Shown here: piece by piece, positions 1 through 8,711 of the stretch | How the letters are laid out: each line of letters begins with the position of its first letter | Numbering within the stretch: position 1 is the stretch's first letter | Assembly (NCBI GenBank): GCA_964528845.1 | Contig: CAZGVE010000017.1 | Location: 1 to 64,000, forward strand | DNA from: FEN-1191 sp964528845 | GTDB lineage: Bacteria; Pseudomonadota; Gammaproteobacteria; Steroidobacterales; Steroidobacteraceae | Reading direction: 5' to 3' | DNA: 64,000 bases | Made by a program: the position numbers and the translations under genes | The notes under the pieces: generated by a model | Databases searched by the model: none | What the model saw: the letters and a program-made list of their open reading frames with translations, nothing else | Told to the model about the DNA's origin: nothing

Positions 1-75
1 ATGGCAGGATTGACGCTGCTCGCCGGCGGCCTCGCCGTGTTGCGCGGACGCCGCGGCCGGAAATCGGGAGACTGA
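1..75 (+). CDS. C-terminal fragment of a protein, possibly a PEP-CTERM-like anchor
   Basis: The window opens inside an open frame that ends in TGA at 73-75. The 24 visible residues are a Gly/Ala/Leu-rich hydrophobic stretch followed by a basic tail (LRGRRGRKSGD). A short hydrophobic helix followed by Arg-rich residues at the very C-terminus is the pattern of PEP-CTERM or similar sorting anchors, but the diagnostic Pro-Glu-Pro part would lie outside the window. The strong terminator 40 bp downstream supports this being the true end of a rightward gene. The ATG at position 1 is probably internal. Function cannot be assigned. Confidence 0.4.
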   Translation: MAGLTLLAGGLAVLRGRRGRKSGD

Positions 76-114
76 GACCCGTTCGGACTCGTTAAGCACC
101 GGGGAACGGTCGAG

Positions 115-149
115 GGCCCGGGCATGCAGATGCCCGGGCCTTTGTTTTT
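115..149 (+). terminator. Rho-independent terminator
   Basis: A perfect 11-bp stem (GGCCCGGGCAT / ATGCCCGGGCC) closes a 4-base loop GCAG and is followed by the T-rich run TTTGTTTTT. It lies 40 bp after the stop codon at 75 and insulates the upstream gene from the permease at 217. Confidence 0.9.
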
Positions 150-216
150 GCGGCTGGCGTGCAGCGGCTCGCGAGGCCGTGAAACGGCCGTCATCCCCCT
201 GAGCTAAGCTGCGGCC

Positions 217-1593
217 TTGGAAGGACCCAGCGCATCCGCCGACCCTGCTGAACTGCTGCCGCCCCTGACGGGCCTGCGTCGTTCGCTCGCCGCGCGTCAC
301 CTCACGATGATCAGCATGGGCGGCATCATCGGCGCCGGTTTGTTCGTGGGCAGCAGCGCTGCAATCGCCGCCGTCGGTCCGGCCATCCTTGCGAGCTATG
401 CGATCGCGGGCGTGCTGATCCTGCTGGTGATGCGCATGATTGCCGAGATGGCGGCAGCACGGCCGGAGGTGCGCAGCTTCACGGACTTCGCGCGCGTCGG
501 ACTCGGCGGCCCGGCGGGTTTCGTGACCGGGTGGCTGTACTGGTACTTCTGGGTGATCGTCGTCCCGGTCGAGGCCATCGCCGGCGCGACGCTGCTGCAG
601 GCCTGGATCCCCATGCCAGTATGGCTGCTCGGCGGTGTGCTGATAGCGATCATGACCGCCGTGAATCTGCAGTCGGCGCGCTGGTACGGCGAGTTCGAGT
701 TCTGGTTCTCATCCGTAAAGGTGGCGGCGATCGCCGGGTTCTTGGCTCTGGCGGCCGCCTGCGTGACCGGGCTGCTGGGCGGGCACGAGCCAGGACTGGC
801 CAACCTGGTGCGCCACGGCGGCTTTGCGCCGCATGGAGCGCTCGCAGTGCTGGCCGGTGTGACCAGCGTGTTCTTCTCGCTTACCGGAGCAGAAATCATT
901 GCGGTCGCGGCGGCGGAGGCGCGCGACCCCGGGCGTGCGCTGACCCGGATGACCACGTCGGTGATCCTGAGGATCCTGGTGTTCTACCTCGGCTCCATGT
1001 TCCTGATCATGGCGATCGTGCCATGGGACCGGATCGTACCGGGCACCTCCCCGTTCACTCAGGCGCTGCTTGCGCTGCATTTCCCCGGGGCCGGCATGGC
1101 GATGAGCCTCGTCATCCTGACCGCGGTGCTGTCGTGCCTGAACAGCGCGTTCTATGTGACTTCCAGGGTGCTGTTCACGCTGGCCGCGCGCGGCGATGCC
1201 CCCCGGTGGATCGTTCGCCTCGATCCGCGCGGCGTGCCGGCGCGCTCGGTACTGATCGGCAGCACGTCCGGCCTGCTCGGGATCCTGGCGGCCACGACCT
1301 CACCGGCGCGAGTGTTCGCGTTCCTCGTAAACGCCTCCGGCGCGCTGATGCTCTACGTCTACCTGCTCACCGCACTCGCGCAGATCCGCCTGCGCTCGCG
1401 GCGGGGCATGCGCCGGGACCACCTGCAGATGTGGTGGTATCCGTGGGCGAGCTATGCCGCGATTGCGGGGATGCTGGCGGTGCTGCTCGCCATGGCATCG
1501 AGCCCCGCGCTGGCCAGCCAGTTCTATGTGAGCCTGGCCGCGCTCGGGCTGGCCGCGGGCGCCTGCGCGGTCCGGCAATTCATTCGCCGCTGA
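217..1593 (+). CDS. Amino-acid permease of the APC superfamily
   Basis: This is a 458-residue multi-pass inner-membrane protein, probably a proton-coupled amino-acid symporter. The N-terminal part has the family hallmark in and before the first membrane helix (RHLTMISMGGIIGAGLFVGS, residues about 27-46), as in GabP/AroP/LysP-type AAT transporters. About 12 hydrophobic segments follow, and the length is normal for the family. The start used is TTG at 217. The ATG at 307 falls inside the conserved RHLTM motif and would cut off the start of helix 1, so an upstream non-ATG start is needed. Substrate cannot be told from sequence; GABA or a related amino acid is possible. It lies alone after a terminator and 25 bp before the next gene. 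Confidence 0.85.
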   Translation: MEGPSASADPAELLPPLTGLRRSLAARHLTMISMGGIIGAGLFVGSSAAIAAVGPAILASYAIAGVLILLVMRMIAEMAAARPEVRSFTDFARVGLGGPAGFVTGWLYWYFWVIVVPVEAIAGATLLQAWIPMPVWLLGGVLIAIMTAVNLQSARWYGEFEFWFSSVKVAAIAGFLALAAACVTGLLGGHEPGLANLVRHGGFAPHGALAVLAGVTSVFFSLTGAEIIAVAAAEARDPGRALTRMTTSVILRILVFYLGSMFLIMAIVPWDRIVPGTSPFTQALLALHFPGAGMAMSLVILTAVLSCLNSAFYVTSRVLFTLAARGDAPRWIVRLDPRGVPARSVLIGSTSGLLGILAATTSPARVFAFLVNASGALMLYVYLLTALAQIRLRSRRGMRRDHLQMWWYPWASYAAIAGMLAVLLAMASSPALASQFYVSLAALGLAAGACAVRQFIRR

Positions 1594-1618
1594 AAAATTT
1601 CTGGCGCCGCCCTACTCT

Positions 1619-2752
1619 ATGACGATGCCGTTCTGGTCCGTCGCAATCCTGCTGGCGCTCGCGCTGGTGATCCTGTTCCTGCTGGCCTGGTATCTCGAGC
1701 AACGGCGCGCGCCTCGCCGCGCTGCACCACGCGACGCTGCCGCGCACGCTGCGGCGAGCGCGCGATCCAGGCCGGATGAGGGTGGGCCAGCTGCCGCGGC
1801 CGATGCGCCCGAGGCCCCCGACGATGGTACCGCCGCCTACCGCGCGGCTAGTGCGCAGGCACGGCAGCGCCTGCACGCGCTCGCGTTCGGCACCGATGCG
1901 GCCGAACCGGGCGCTACCGCTTCGGTGCAGGAGTCGATTGCCGGCGCAGCGCACGCGCTACTGACGCGCATCGCCGAGCAACCCAACTATGCGCCGCGAC
2001 GGCCGATGCTCCTGCCGCGGCTCATCCAGGCGATGCGCGACGATGACGTGTCGCGCCGCGAGCTCGCCCGGATCATCGCGACCGACCCGGTGTTGGCCGG
2101 CAATCTGGTGCGCCTCGCCAACAGCCCGGTCTATCGCCACTCCGACGTCCCGATCGAGAGCCTGGATCGTGCGGTGGCCGTGCTCGGCACCGAGGGCATG
2201 CGCTCGCTCACGACCGCGGCGCTGCTGCAGCCGGTGTTCAGGATCAGCGGCCGGCACTTCGCGCACTTCGGCGAAATCACCTGGCAGCATACGTTCCTGT
2301 CCGCGAGCGCTGCCGAATCCCATGCGGCGGTGGTCGAGAATTCCGATCCGTTCGCGGCCCAGCTGCTCGGCCTGATCATGGGATTGTCCACGATCGTCGT
2401 ATTCCGCGTCGCCAGCGACGTCTATATCGAGCGGCAACGGGTTCCCGTGGCCGGAACGATCGCGGGGCTGATCGATGCGGAAATCGTGCCGGTGGCCCGG
2501 CAGATCGCGGCCAGCTGGGAACTGTCCGAGCGCATGGACGAGGCGCTCAGGGACCAGGATTCGGCTCCGGGCGCGACGCAGAGCAGTCTCGGCCGCTCGC
2601 TGCAGTTCGGGCGCTTCGCGGGCGCACTCGCGATACTGCGGGCGCGCAACCTGATCGACGATGAGACGGCCGCTGCCGCGCTGCGCACCGGCGGGCGCGA
2701 GGCGGAAGCCTTCACTCGCATCTGGACTCGACTGGTCGCGACGCAGCCCTGA
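1619..2752 (+). CDS. HDOD-domain protein with an N-terminal membrane anchor
   Basis: The 377-residue product has one hydrophobic helix at about residues 6-24, then an Ala/Arg/Pro-rich linker to about residue 100, then an HDOD-type domain (about 115-300). The typical HDOD signature is visible: a proline-led segment (RPMLLPRLIQAMRDDDVSRR), then IIATDPVLAGNLVRLANSPVY and a later LDRAVAVLGTEGMRSL. HDOD proteins resemble HD-type phosphohydrolases but usually lack the catalytic HD pair, and act as regulatory or scaffold modules in signalling. No clear HD dyad is seen here. The TGA stop lies in a short tandem duplication. Its partner is unknown. Confidence 0.75.
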   Translation: MTMPFWSVAILLALALVILFLLAWYLEQRRAPRRAAPRDAAAHAAASARSRPDEGGPAAAADAPEAPDDGTAAYRAASAQARQRLHALAFGTDAAEPGATASVQESIAGAAHALLTRIAEQPNYAPRRPMLLPRLIQAMRDDDVSRRELARIIATDPVLAGNLVRLANSPVYRHSDVPIESLDRAVAVLGTEGMRSLTTAALLQPVFRISGRHFAHFGEITWQHTFLSASAAESHAAVVENSDPFAAQLLGLIMGLSTIVVFRVASDVYIERQRVPVAGTIAGLIDAEIVPVARQIAASWELSERMDEALRDQDSAPGATQSSLGRSLQFGRFAGALAILRARNLIDDETAAAALRTGGREAEAFTRIWTRLVATQP

Positions 2753-2775
2753 CGGGCCGGGCTGACGGGCCGGGG
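2750..2775. repeat. 13-bp tandem duplication on the stop codon of the HDOD gene
   Basis: TGACGGGCCGGGC (2750-2762) is followed directly by TGACGGGCCGGGG (2763-2775), a 12/13 match. The first copy begins exactly with the TGA stop of the HDOD gene. Confidence 0.85.
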
Positions 2776-2779
2776 GCGC

Positions 2780-4216
2780 TCATGGCGCCGGCACGTCGAC
2801 GGTCTCCTCGCGTTCGCCTTGGCCGCGCACTTCGCCCGAGAGCTGACTGAAGATCCACGCCGAGGCGATCGTGACCAGTCCCAGCGTCAGGAAACTCGCG
2901 TGGAAAGCGCGCAGCACAGAATCACTGCGCACGGCGCCCAGCAGCTGCGTGAAGCTCGTGAGCAGCGCCGCAGCGGCGGCCACCCCGAAGCTCATCGCAC
3001 TCATCTGCACCATCGACAGCAGACTGTTGCCGCTGCTGGCCAGCGCTGGTGTGAGGTCCTTCAGGGTCAGCGTGTTCATGACGGTAAACTGCACCGAGTT
3101 GACGGCCCCGAACAGCGCCAGCTGTGCGAGACACAGCCCGAGCGGCTGCGCCGCGTCGACCAGGCCAAGGCTCACGATGCACGCTCCGAGCAGCGCGGTA
3201 TTGACGACCAGCACGCGGCGGTAGCCGCGCCGCGCGATCAGCGGCGCCACCAGCCACTTGCCGACGATCGCCGCGATGCCCGAGGGGATCAGCATCACAC
3301 CTGCCTGTGCCGGCGTGTAGGCGAGGCCGACCTGCAGCATCAGGGGCAGCAGAAAGGGCATGCTGCCCACACCGATGCGCGCGAACAGGTTGCCCAGCAG
3401 CCCGATGCTGAAAGTGGGAATACGGAACAGGGCCGGCGAGAACAGCGGCTGCGCGTGCTGCGCGGCATGCAGCCAGTAGGCACTTAGCGCAGCGAGCCCG
3501 AACACGAACAGCAGCATCACCGCGCCGAGCTGGAAGTGCAGCTCGGACACGCCGTCGAGCGCGAGCGAGATGGTCACCATCGCGACCGCAATCATCGTAA
3601 AGCCGCTGAAATCGAAGCGCTCGACCCCGACCGGGCGACTCTGCGGCATGAATTTCAGCGTTGCGATCGCGCCGAGCAGCCCGATCGGGATGTTGATCAG
3701 GAAGATCCAGTGCCAGGAGGAATATTCCGACAGCCACCCACCCAGGGTTGGGCCGACGAGCGGTCCCACCAGTCCCGGTATCGTGACCATGCTGATGGCC
3801 TGCAGGAACTGGGCGCGCGGAACGGTGCGCAGCACGGCCAGGCGTCCGACCGGCAGCAGCATCGCGCCTCCGGTGCCCTGCAATACGCGCGCCGCGACCA
3901 ATACGCTCAACGTGGGCGCGGCCGCGCACAGCGCCGAGCCCAGCACGAACAGCAGCAGCGCGGCAAGGTATGCCGAGCGCGTGCCAAACCGGTCGGCCAG
4001 CCAGCCGGAGGCCGGGATCAGCAGCGCGAGCGTCAGCGAATAGCCGATGATCACCGACTGCATGCGCAGCGGACTCTCGTGCAGGCTGCGCGCCATCGAG
4101 GGCAACGCGGTATTGACGATGGTCGAGTCGAGGGCCTGCATGAAGAATCCGGCTGCGACCAGCCAGATCAGCACGAGCGTGGAGCGGGTGAATGGCAAGG
4201 GGTCCGCATCCTCCAT
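2780..4216 (-). CDS. mdtD: MFS multidrug exporter, DHA2 (EmrB/QacA) family, MdtD-like
   Basis: This is a proton-driven drug/H+ antiporter of the inner membrane with about 14 predicted helices. DHA2 signatures are visible: ALDSTIVNTALPSMARSL in helix 1 (motif D1), GWLADRFGTR (motif A) after helix 2, and RVLQGTGGAMLLPVGR (motif B). From the ATG at 4216 it has 478 residues, against 471 for E. coli MdtD. A TTG nine bases upstream (4225) is in frame, but neither start has a clear ribosome-binding site. The gene is divergent from trmB with only 19 bp between the two ATG codons. No adjacent membrane-fusion or outer-membrane component is present. The symbol is by family resemblance. Confidence 0.8.
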   Translation of the reverse strand: MEDADPLPFTRSTLVLIWLVAAGFFMQALDSTIVNTALPSMARSLHESPLRMQSVIIGYSLTLALLIPASGWLADRFGTRSAYLAALLLFVLGSALCAAAPTLSVLVAARVLQGTGGAMLLPVGRLAVLRTVPRAQFLQAISMVTIPGLVGPLVGPTLGGWLSEYSSWHWIFLINIPIGLLGAIATLKFMPQSRPVGVERFDFSGFTMIAVAMVTISLALDGVSELHFQLGAVMLLFVFGLAALSAYWLHAAQHAQPLFSPALFRIPTFSIGLLGNLFARIGVGSMPFLLPLMLQVGLAYTPAQAGVMLIPSGIAAIVGKWLVAPLIARRGYRRVLVVNTALLGACIVSLGLVDAAQPLGLCLAQLALFGAVNSVQFTVMNTLTLKDLTPALASSGNSLLSMVQMSAMSFGVAAAAALLTSFTQLLGAVRSDSVLRAFHASFLTLGLVTIASAWIFSQLSGEVRGQGEREETVDVPAP

Positions 4217-4235
4217 GGGGTGCAATAATGCAACT

Positions 4236-4925
4236 ATGCCGCAATCCGCCGACCACGCCCGCAGTGTCCGCTCCTATGTCATGCGCGCCGGCCGCATCAC
4301 CGACGCCCAGCAGCGCGCACTGCGCGAGCTGTGGCCGCGCTACGGTGTGGATTTTGGGCCCGGTGTGCTGGACCTCGACGGGCTGTTTGGGCGCCGGGCG
4401 CACCGGACGCTCGAAATCGGATTCGGCAACGGCGAGCACCTGCTCGAGTGCGCACGGGCGGCGCCGGATCGCGATTTCCTGGGTATCGAAGTCCACCGCC
4501 CCGGCGTCGGACACCTGCTGCTGGGCGCTGCCCAGGCCGGCATCAGCAACCTTCGAGTGCTGGCCCATGACGCCGTCGAGGTCCTTGAGCAGCAGATCCC
4601 GCCAGCGAGCCTCGATACGCTGCAGCTGCTGTTTCCCGATCCGTGGCCGAAGACGCGACACCACAAGCGACGGCTGGTGAGCCCGCAGTTCGTGGAGCTC
4701 GTCGCCTCGCGCCTGCGCCCCGGCGCGCGCATGCATCTGGCCACTGACTGGGAACCCTATGCGGTGCACATGCAGTGCGTGCTGGACGCCTGCGACGCGC
4801 TTGCGAACTGCGCCCCAGGCGGCGGCTTCCTCGACTCCGGTCCGGCCCGCACCGCAACGCGCTTCGAGCGCCGCGGGGAACGCCTGGGCCATCGGGTACG
4901 AGAGCTGCTGTACCAACGCCGCTGA
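4236..4925 (+). CDS. trmB: tRNA (guanine-N7-)-methyltransferase
   Basis: This SAM-dependent enzyme makes m7G46 in the tRNA variable loop. The 229-residue product aligns from end to end with E. coli TrmB. It has the SAM-binding motif LEIGFGNGEHLL, the FLGIEVHRPGVG segment, the catalytic-region motif LLFPDPWPKTRHHKRRL and the C-terminal TRFERRGERLGH motif. ATG 4236 matches the E. coli N-terminus (RSYVMRAGRIT corresponds to RSFVRRQGRLT). The frame continues upstream of this ATG only as antisense of mdtD. No Shine-Dalgarno sequence precedes the start, so leaderless translation is possible. It converges with the MarC gene. Confidence 0.95.
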   Translation: MPQSADHARSVRSYVMRAGRITDAQQRALRELWPRYGVDFGPGVLDLDGLFGRRAHRTLEIGFGNGEHLLECARAAPDRDFLGIEVHRPGVGHLLLGAAQAGISNLRVLAHDAVEVLEQQIPPASLDTLQLLFPDPWPKTRHHKRRLVSPQFVELVASRLRPGARMHLATDWEPYAVHMQCVLDACDALANCAPGGGFLDSGPARTATRFERRGERLGHRVRELLYQRR

Positions 4926-4962
4926 CGCCGGACCGAACTGGAACGCCTTGGGCTGGTTTGGC

Positions 4963-5586
4963 TCACGCGCCGAAGCTGCCGCGCAGGCCGTCGACGATGA
5001 ACTGCACTGCCAGCGCGCCCAGCACGACCCCGGAGAGCCGGTTGATTACGTTGGTCCCGGTCACCCCGAGGACGCGCATCGCCGGCGCCGCAACGTAGAG
5101 CACCGCCAGCGTCAGCAGCAGTACGACCAGCACGCACAGCAGCATGCCCGCGAACAGCAGTGGTCGCGTGCCCGCGGAGCCGAACGCGAGCAGGATCGTC
5201 GCGAGCGCACCGGGTCCGGCAATGAACGGAAAGGCCAGCGGGAATACCGAGATATCGGCGCGCTCGCGGCTCTCCGCCTCCTCCGGCGTGGACGTGCGCG
5301 TCCCCGATGGCCGTGCAAACACCATTTCGAGCGCGATCAGGAACAGCAGCAGGCCGCCGAAGATCCGGAAGGATTCCAGGCTGATATGCATCAGGCGCAG
5401 GAACGGCCCACCGACGATCGCGAACGCCGTCAGGATGATGCCGGCGATCACGACCGCGCGTTGCGCCATGTGGCGCCGCTGCGGCGCACTGTGATGCATC
5501 GTCAGCCCGACGAAGACCGGGATCAGCGAGATCGGCTCGACGACGACGAGGAAGGCCAGGAAGAAACGCAGCAGCTGCTCGGTCAT
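4963..5586 (-). CDS. MarC-family integral membrane protein
   Basis: The 207-residue product has six predicted membrane helices and the MarC-family pattern: FLVVVEPISLIPVF in helix 1 and FPLAFPFIAGPGALATI after the cytoplasmic loop. MarC/UPF0056 proteins are found in most Gram-negative bacteria. Their molecular role is not settled, and the original link to multiple antibiotic resistance was not upheld. ATG 5586 starts directly before the first helix. It is a stand-alone gene converging with trmB. Confidence 0.88.
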   Translation of the reverse strand: MTEQLLRFFLAFLVVVEPISLIPVFVGLTMHHSAPQRRHMAQRAVVIAGIILTAFAIVGGPFLRLMHISLESFRIFGGLLLFLIALEMVFARPSGTRTSTPEEAESRERADISVFPLAFPFIAGPGALATILLAFGSAGTRPLLFAGMLLCVLVVLLLTLAVLYVAAPAMRVLGVTGTNVINRLSGVVLGALAVQFIVDGLRGSFGA

Positions 5587-5752
5587 TGATGCCCTGCAAG
5601 ATCAGATTCGCCTTGCTATGCGCGCCGACGCGGGAGCAACATGGTCCGGCGACCCTGAAGCGCACAAGGGGGCAGCGTATAGCAATGTCCCGCGGCTGAA
5701 CACAGGTACGCTGCAGAACACCGATCCGCTGCTGAACACGGGAGTGTGTCGA

Positions 5753-6139
5753 ATGCGCGTCCGTCCGGAAGTCGGCAAGTGGTACCGCAGCGAAGGCGCT
5801 GAAGCCTACGAGGTCGTCGCGCTCGATGCGGATGACGGTACCGTCGAAGTGCAGTACTTCGATGGCACGGTCGCGGAGTTCGAACTCGAAGACTGGGAAG
5901 CCCAGCGCAAGGGCGGCGCGATCGAGGATGCCGAGGAACCGGAGGACTGGACCGGTTCGGTCGATATCGACGTCGAGGATGAAGAGGAAGGCGGCACGGG
6001 CCGCGACAGCCATATCGAAGATCCGCCACGGCGTGCCGACGGACTCGATGACCTGGATCTGTTCGATGCCGCCGACAGCTCCGGTGCCGATGCGGCCGGA
6101 ATGGAAAGCCCCGGAAGTCAGTGGTTCGTCAGGGGATAG
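5753..6139 (+). CDS. Small acidic protein, DUF6763-like
   Basis: The 128-residue product starts at ATG 5753 with an SH3-like segment, KWYRSEGAEAYEVVALDADD, followed by GTVEVQYFDGTVAEFELEDW. An acidic, disordered C-terminal half has EPEDWTGSV and runs of Asp/Glu. I recall this pattern (KWY...FEVVALDEDDGTVEIQYFDG...EPEDWSGP) from the family called DUF6763 in gammaproteobacteria; function unknown. An upstream in-frame ATG at 5618 would add 45 low-complexity residues absent from relatives, so the later start is preferred. The product is likely cytosolic, since no signal peptide is seen. Confidence 0.7.
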   Translation: MRVRPEVGKWYRSEGAEAYEVVALDADDGTVEVQYFDGTVAEFELEDWEAQRKGGAIEDAEEPEDWTGSVDIDVEDEEEGGTGRDSHIEDPPRRADGLDDLDLFDAADSSGADAAGMESPGSQWFVRG

Positions 6140-6146
6140 GGCGCCC

Positions 6147-6533
6147 TCAGGCGAAGCGCTCTGCCAGTTCCTGCACGTCGGCCTCGTCGGCGAGCAGTAC
6201 GTAGCCAGACTCGACGCGCACCGGCAGCGCGTGCAGCGACAATCCAAAGCAGGGGCCGCCTACGCACAAGCCGGTGGCCTTCTCGAAAATCGCACCATGC
6301 ACGTAGCACAGGATCATGCTGCGATCGTGCGTCAGGAATTGGTGCGGCAGATAGTTGAGCGGATAGGCCAGGTGGGCGCAGCGGTTCACGTAGGCACGCA
6401 CGCCATCGGCCACTCGCACGACGAAGCCGCGCAGCGGCCAGTCCCCTGCGCCGAGCCGGAATTCGCGGCAGCCCTCTTCTGGCAGGTCATCGAGCCTGCA
6501 CAGCACGCGCTCGAGATCGATCTCAGGGCCCAT
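6147..6533 (-). CDS. Rieske [2Fe-2S] ferredoxin-like protein
   Basis: The 128-residue protein carries the full Rieske ligand set: Cys52-x-His54 (RCAHLAYPLN) and Cys76-x2-His79 (LCYVHGAIF), with Cys90 and Cys95 in the second loop. There is no signal peptide or membrane anchor, so it is a soluble cytosolic Rieske protein of the NirD/BphF type. The electron partner is unknown. It follows the AmpG-like gene on the same strand with an 11-bp overlap (6523-6533), which suggests translational coupling. No oxygenase gene is nearby. Confidence 0.85.
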   Translation of the reverse strand: MGPEIDLERVLCRLDDLPEEGCREFRLGAGDWPLRGFVVRVADGVRAYVNRCAHLAYPLNYLPHQFLTHDRSMILCYVHGAIFEKATGLCVGGPCFGLSLHALPVRVESGYVLLADEADVQELAERFA

Positions 6534-7902
6534 CGGTCGCGGTCCGCAAGACGCGCAGTCGCTGCAGCACGAACAGCAGCACCAGTCCGGGGATGCTCAG
6601 CGAGGCCGTGTACAGAAAGAAGTCCGTGTAGCCGATCGCATCGACCACGCGGCCGGAATAGCCTTCGAGGATCTTGCCGAGCAGCGCGTAGAGCGAGGAG
6701 AACAGTGCGTACTGAGTTGCCGTATAGCGCGGGCTCGTCAGGCTGGAGAGGAACGCGATCAGCGCCGTGCCATGGACACCCTGAGCGATGTTGTCCAGGC
6801 CGTTGATCGCTCCGAGACCGAGCAGCGTCGGCGCCTGATGGGACGCCAACATCGAGAAGCCGAGATTGGAGAGGACTATCAGCAGGCTTCCCGCGAGCAG
6901 TGCGCGTGCCAGCCCGAACCGGGCGACCAGCGCGCCGCCGAGCACCACGCCCAGCAGCGAGGCCGGCAGGCCGCAGAACTTCACCACGGTTCCGATCTGC
7001 ACCAGCGTGTAGCCATGGTCGATGTAGAACGAGTTGGCCATCGAGCCCATCGCGAACTCGGTAAGCCGGTACACGCACATGAACGCGAGAATCAGTGCAC
7101 CGACCGCGGCCGGGTAGCGCGCAAAGAAGTCCACGAACGGACAGATCACCCCGCCGATGAACCAGGAACCTGCGGCGCGCAGCGCATCGGGCCAGTGCGC
7201 ACGCTGCTCGAGCCAGTCCACGACACGCGCTTCGCGCTCGAGCGTCGACGCCCCCGCGGATGCCGCCGGCTCACTGATCGCGAGCGTCGTCAGCACGCCG
7301 ATCCCGACCAGGGCGGCGAGCACCGAGTAGCTGAATCGCCAGCCGACGCGCTGCGCCATGAAGAACGCCCCCGTGCTGCCGACGAGCAATGCGAGCCGAT
7401 AGCCGATCTGGTAGGCCGCCGCCATTGCGCCCTGCTGTTGCACGGCGGCCGATTCGATACGCCAGGCGTCGATCGCGATGTCCTGGGTCGCGGCGCACAC
7501 AGCGACGAACAGGGCCCAGAGCGCGATGGGGCGCACACCAGCTGCCGGATCGCTCAGGGACAGCCTGAACAGCCCGAACGCGATGCCCGCCTGCGCGAGC
7601 AGCATCCAGCCGCGCCGCTGCCCGAAGACGCGGTGCACGTAGGGCACGCGGGCGCGGTCGATCAGCGGCGACCACAGGAACTTGATCGAATACGCGAGTC
7701 CCACCCAGGCCATCATGCCGATCGTCGAGCGCTGGATACCCGCCTGCCGCAACCACGCCGAAAGCGTCTGAAACAGCGGATAGAACGGCAGACCCGAGGA
7801 GAAGCCCAGCAGCAGCATGCCCAGCACGCGCGGCTGCAGATACTGCCGCCAGGCGTCCGCGCCACTCGCAGTGCCGGGCGTGCGAGCGGTAGCATCGTTC
7901 AA
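6523..7902 (-). CDS. ampG: AmpG-like major facilitator permease
   Basis: The 459-residue protein has 12-14 predicted helices and AmpG-family features: GFSSGLPFYPLFQTLSAWLR in helix 1, then YSIKFLWSPLIDR and CAATQDIAIDAWRIE. AmpG imports anhydromuropeptides (GlcNAc-anhydroMurNAc peptides) for cell-wall recycling. The start is TTG 7902, whose bases overlap the TGA stop of xth on the same strand (TTGA), so the two are probably coupled. A close non-AmpG relative is possible because no other recycling gene is nearby. Confidence 0.75.
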   Translation of the reverse strand: MNDATARTPGTASGADAWRQYLQPRVLGMLLLGFSSGLPFYPLFQTLSAWLRQAGIQRSTIGMMAWVGLAYSIKFLWSPLIDRARVPYVHRVFGQRRGWMLLAQAGIAFGLFRLSLSDPAAGVRPIALWALFVAVCAATQDIAIDAWRIESAAVQQQGAMAAAYQIGYRLALLVGSTGAFFMAQRVGWRFSYSVLAALVGIGVLTTLAISEPAASAGASTLEREARVVDWLEQRAHWPDALRAAGSWFIGGVICPFVDFFARYPAAVGALILAFMCVYRLTEFAMGSMANSFYIDHGYTLVQIGTVVKFCGLPASLLGVVLGGALVARFGLARALLAGSLLIVLSNLGFSMLASHQAPTLLGLGAINGLDNIAQGVHGTALIAFLSSLTSPRYTATQYALFSSLYALLGKILEGYSGRVVDAIGYTDFFLYTASLSIPGLVLLFVLQRLRVLRTATDGP

Positions 7903-8666
7903 AGCGCGTAGTCCATGATCAGCGGTGCATGATCGGAGAAGCGCTGCTCCTTGAAGATGCCCGCCCGGCGCGCCGTGCCGGCCAGCCCCGGGCTCAGGAC
8001 CTGGTAGTCGATCCGCCAGCCGACATTGTTATCCCAAGCGCGCCCTCGATTCGACCACCAGGTGTAGTGATCAGGGTCGGGTACCAGCGCGCGGAAACCG
8101 TCGATGAATCCGGCCTCGCCGAACAGACGGTCCATCCAGGCGCGCTCCTCGGGCAGGAAGCCGGAATTCTTCTGGTTCGATTTCCAATTTCGCAGATCGA
8201 TTTCCCGGTGCGCGATGTTCCAGTCCCCGCACAGCAGGTACTCCCGGCGGGCACGGCGCAATCGCTTCAAATGCGGCATGAACGCGTCGAGAAACCTGAA
8301 TTTCGAAGCCTGGCGCGGTGGTCCCGCCGAGCCTGACGGCAGGTATAGCGACACGACGCTGAACTTCCCGAAGCACAGTTCGAGGTACCGGCCCTCGGCG
8401 TCGAACTCCTCAACGCCGAAGCCGCGCACGACGCGCTCGGGCTCGAGCCGCGAAAACATCGCGGTGCCGGCGTATCCTGCGCGCTGCGCCGGATAGATCT
8501 CGCGTCGATACCCGGGCAGCGCGTACTGCTCCCCGTGGAGGTCCTGTTCCTGCGCTCGGATCTCCTGCAGGCAGATCACGTCGGCGTCCTGGGTCGCCAG
8601 CCAGGGCAGCAGTCCGCGCCGCGCCGCCGAGCGCATGCCATTGACGTTCACGGTGATGACGCGCAC
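7899..8666 (-). CDS. xth: Exodeoxyribonuclease III / AP endonuclease
   Basis: This is a Mg2+-dependent 3'-5' exonuclease and apurinic/apyrimidinic endonuclease of base-excision repair. The 255-residue product shows the EEP-family motifs in order: VITVNVNGMRSA, ICLQEIRAQ (metal-binding Glu), YAGTAMFS, LCGDWNIAHREID (Asp/Asn pair), GFLPEERAWMD, WRIDYQVLSPGL and the C-terminal FSDHAPLIMDY (catalytic His). GTG 8666 lies just before the conserved VITVN strand. The same frame stays open to 9230, but that part is antisense to pyrE. It is divergent from pyrE with 45 bp between starts. Confidence 0.93.
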   Translation of the reverse strand: MRVITVNVNGMRSAARRGLLPWLATQDADVICLQEIRAQEQDLHGEQYALPGYRREIYPAQRAGYAGTAMFSRLEPERVVRGFGVEEFDAEGRYLELCFGKFSVVSLYLPSGSAGPPRQASKFRFLDAFMPHLKRLRRARREYLLCGDWNIAHREIDLRNWKSNQKNSGFLPEERAWMDRLFGEAGFIDGFRALVPDPDHYTWWSNRGRAWDNNVGWRIDYQVLSPGLAGTARRAGIFKEQRFSDHAPLIMDYAL

Positions 8667-8711
8667 GGCGCAATGATAACCTGAGCCCCCAAGCCTGGAG
8701 GACCAGAGCAG

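Noticed and set aside
2922..4916. 664-residue minus-strand open frame across mdtD and trmB
   Set aside because: Another frame of two well-supported genes in high-GC DNA; composition is Arg/Ala-rich with no domain.
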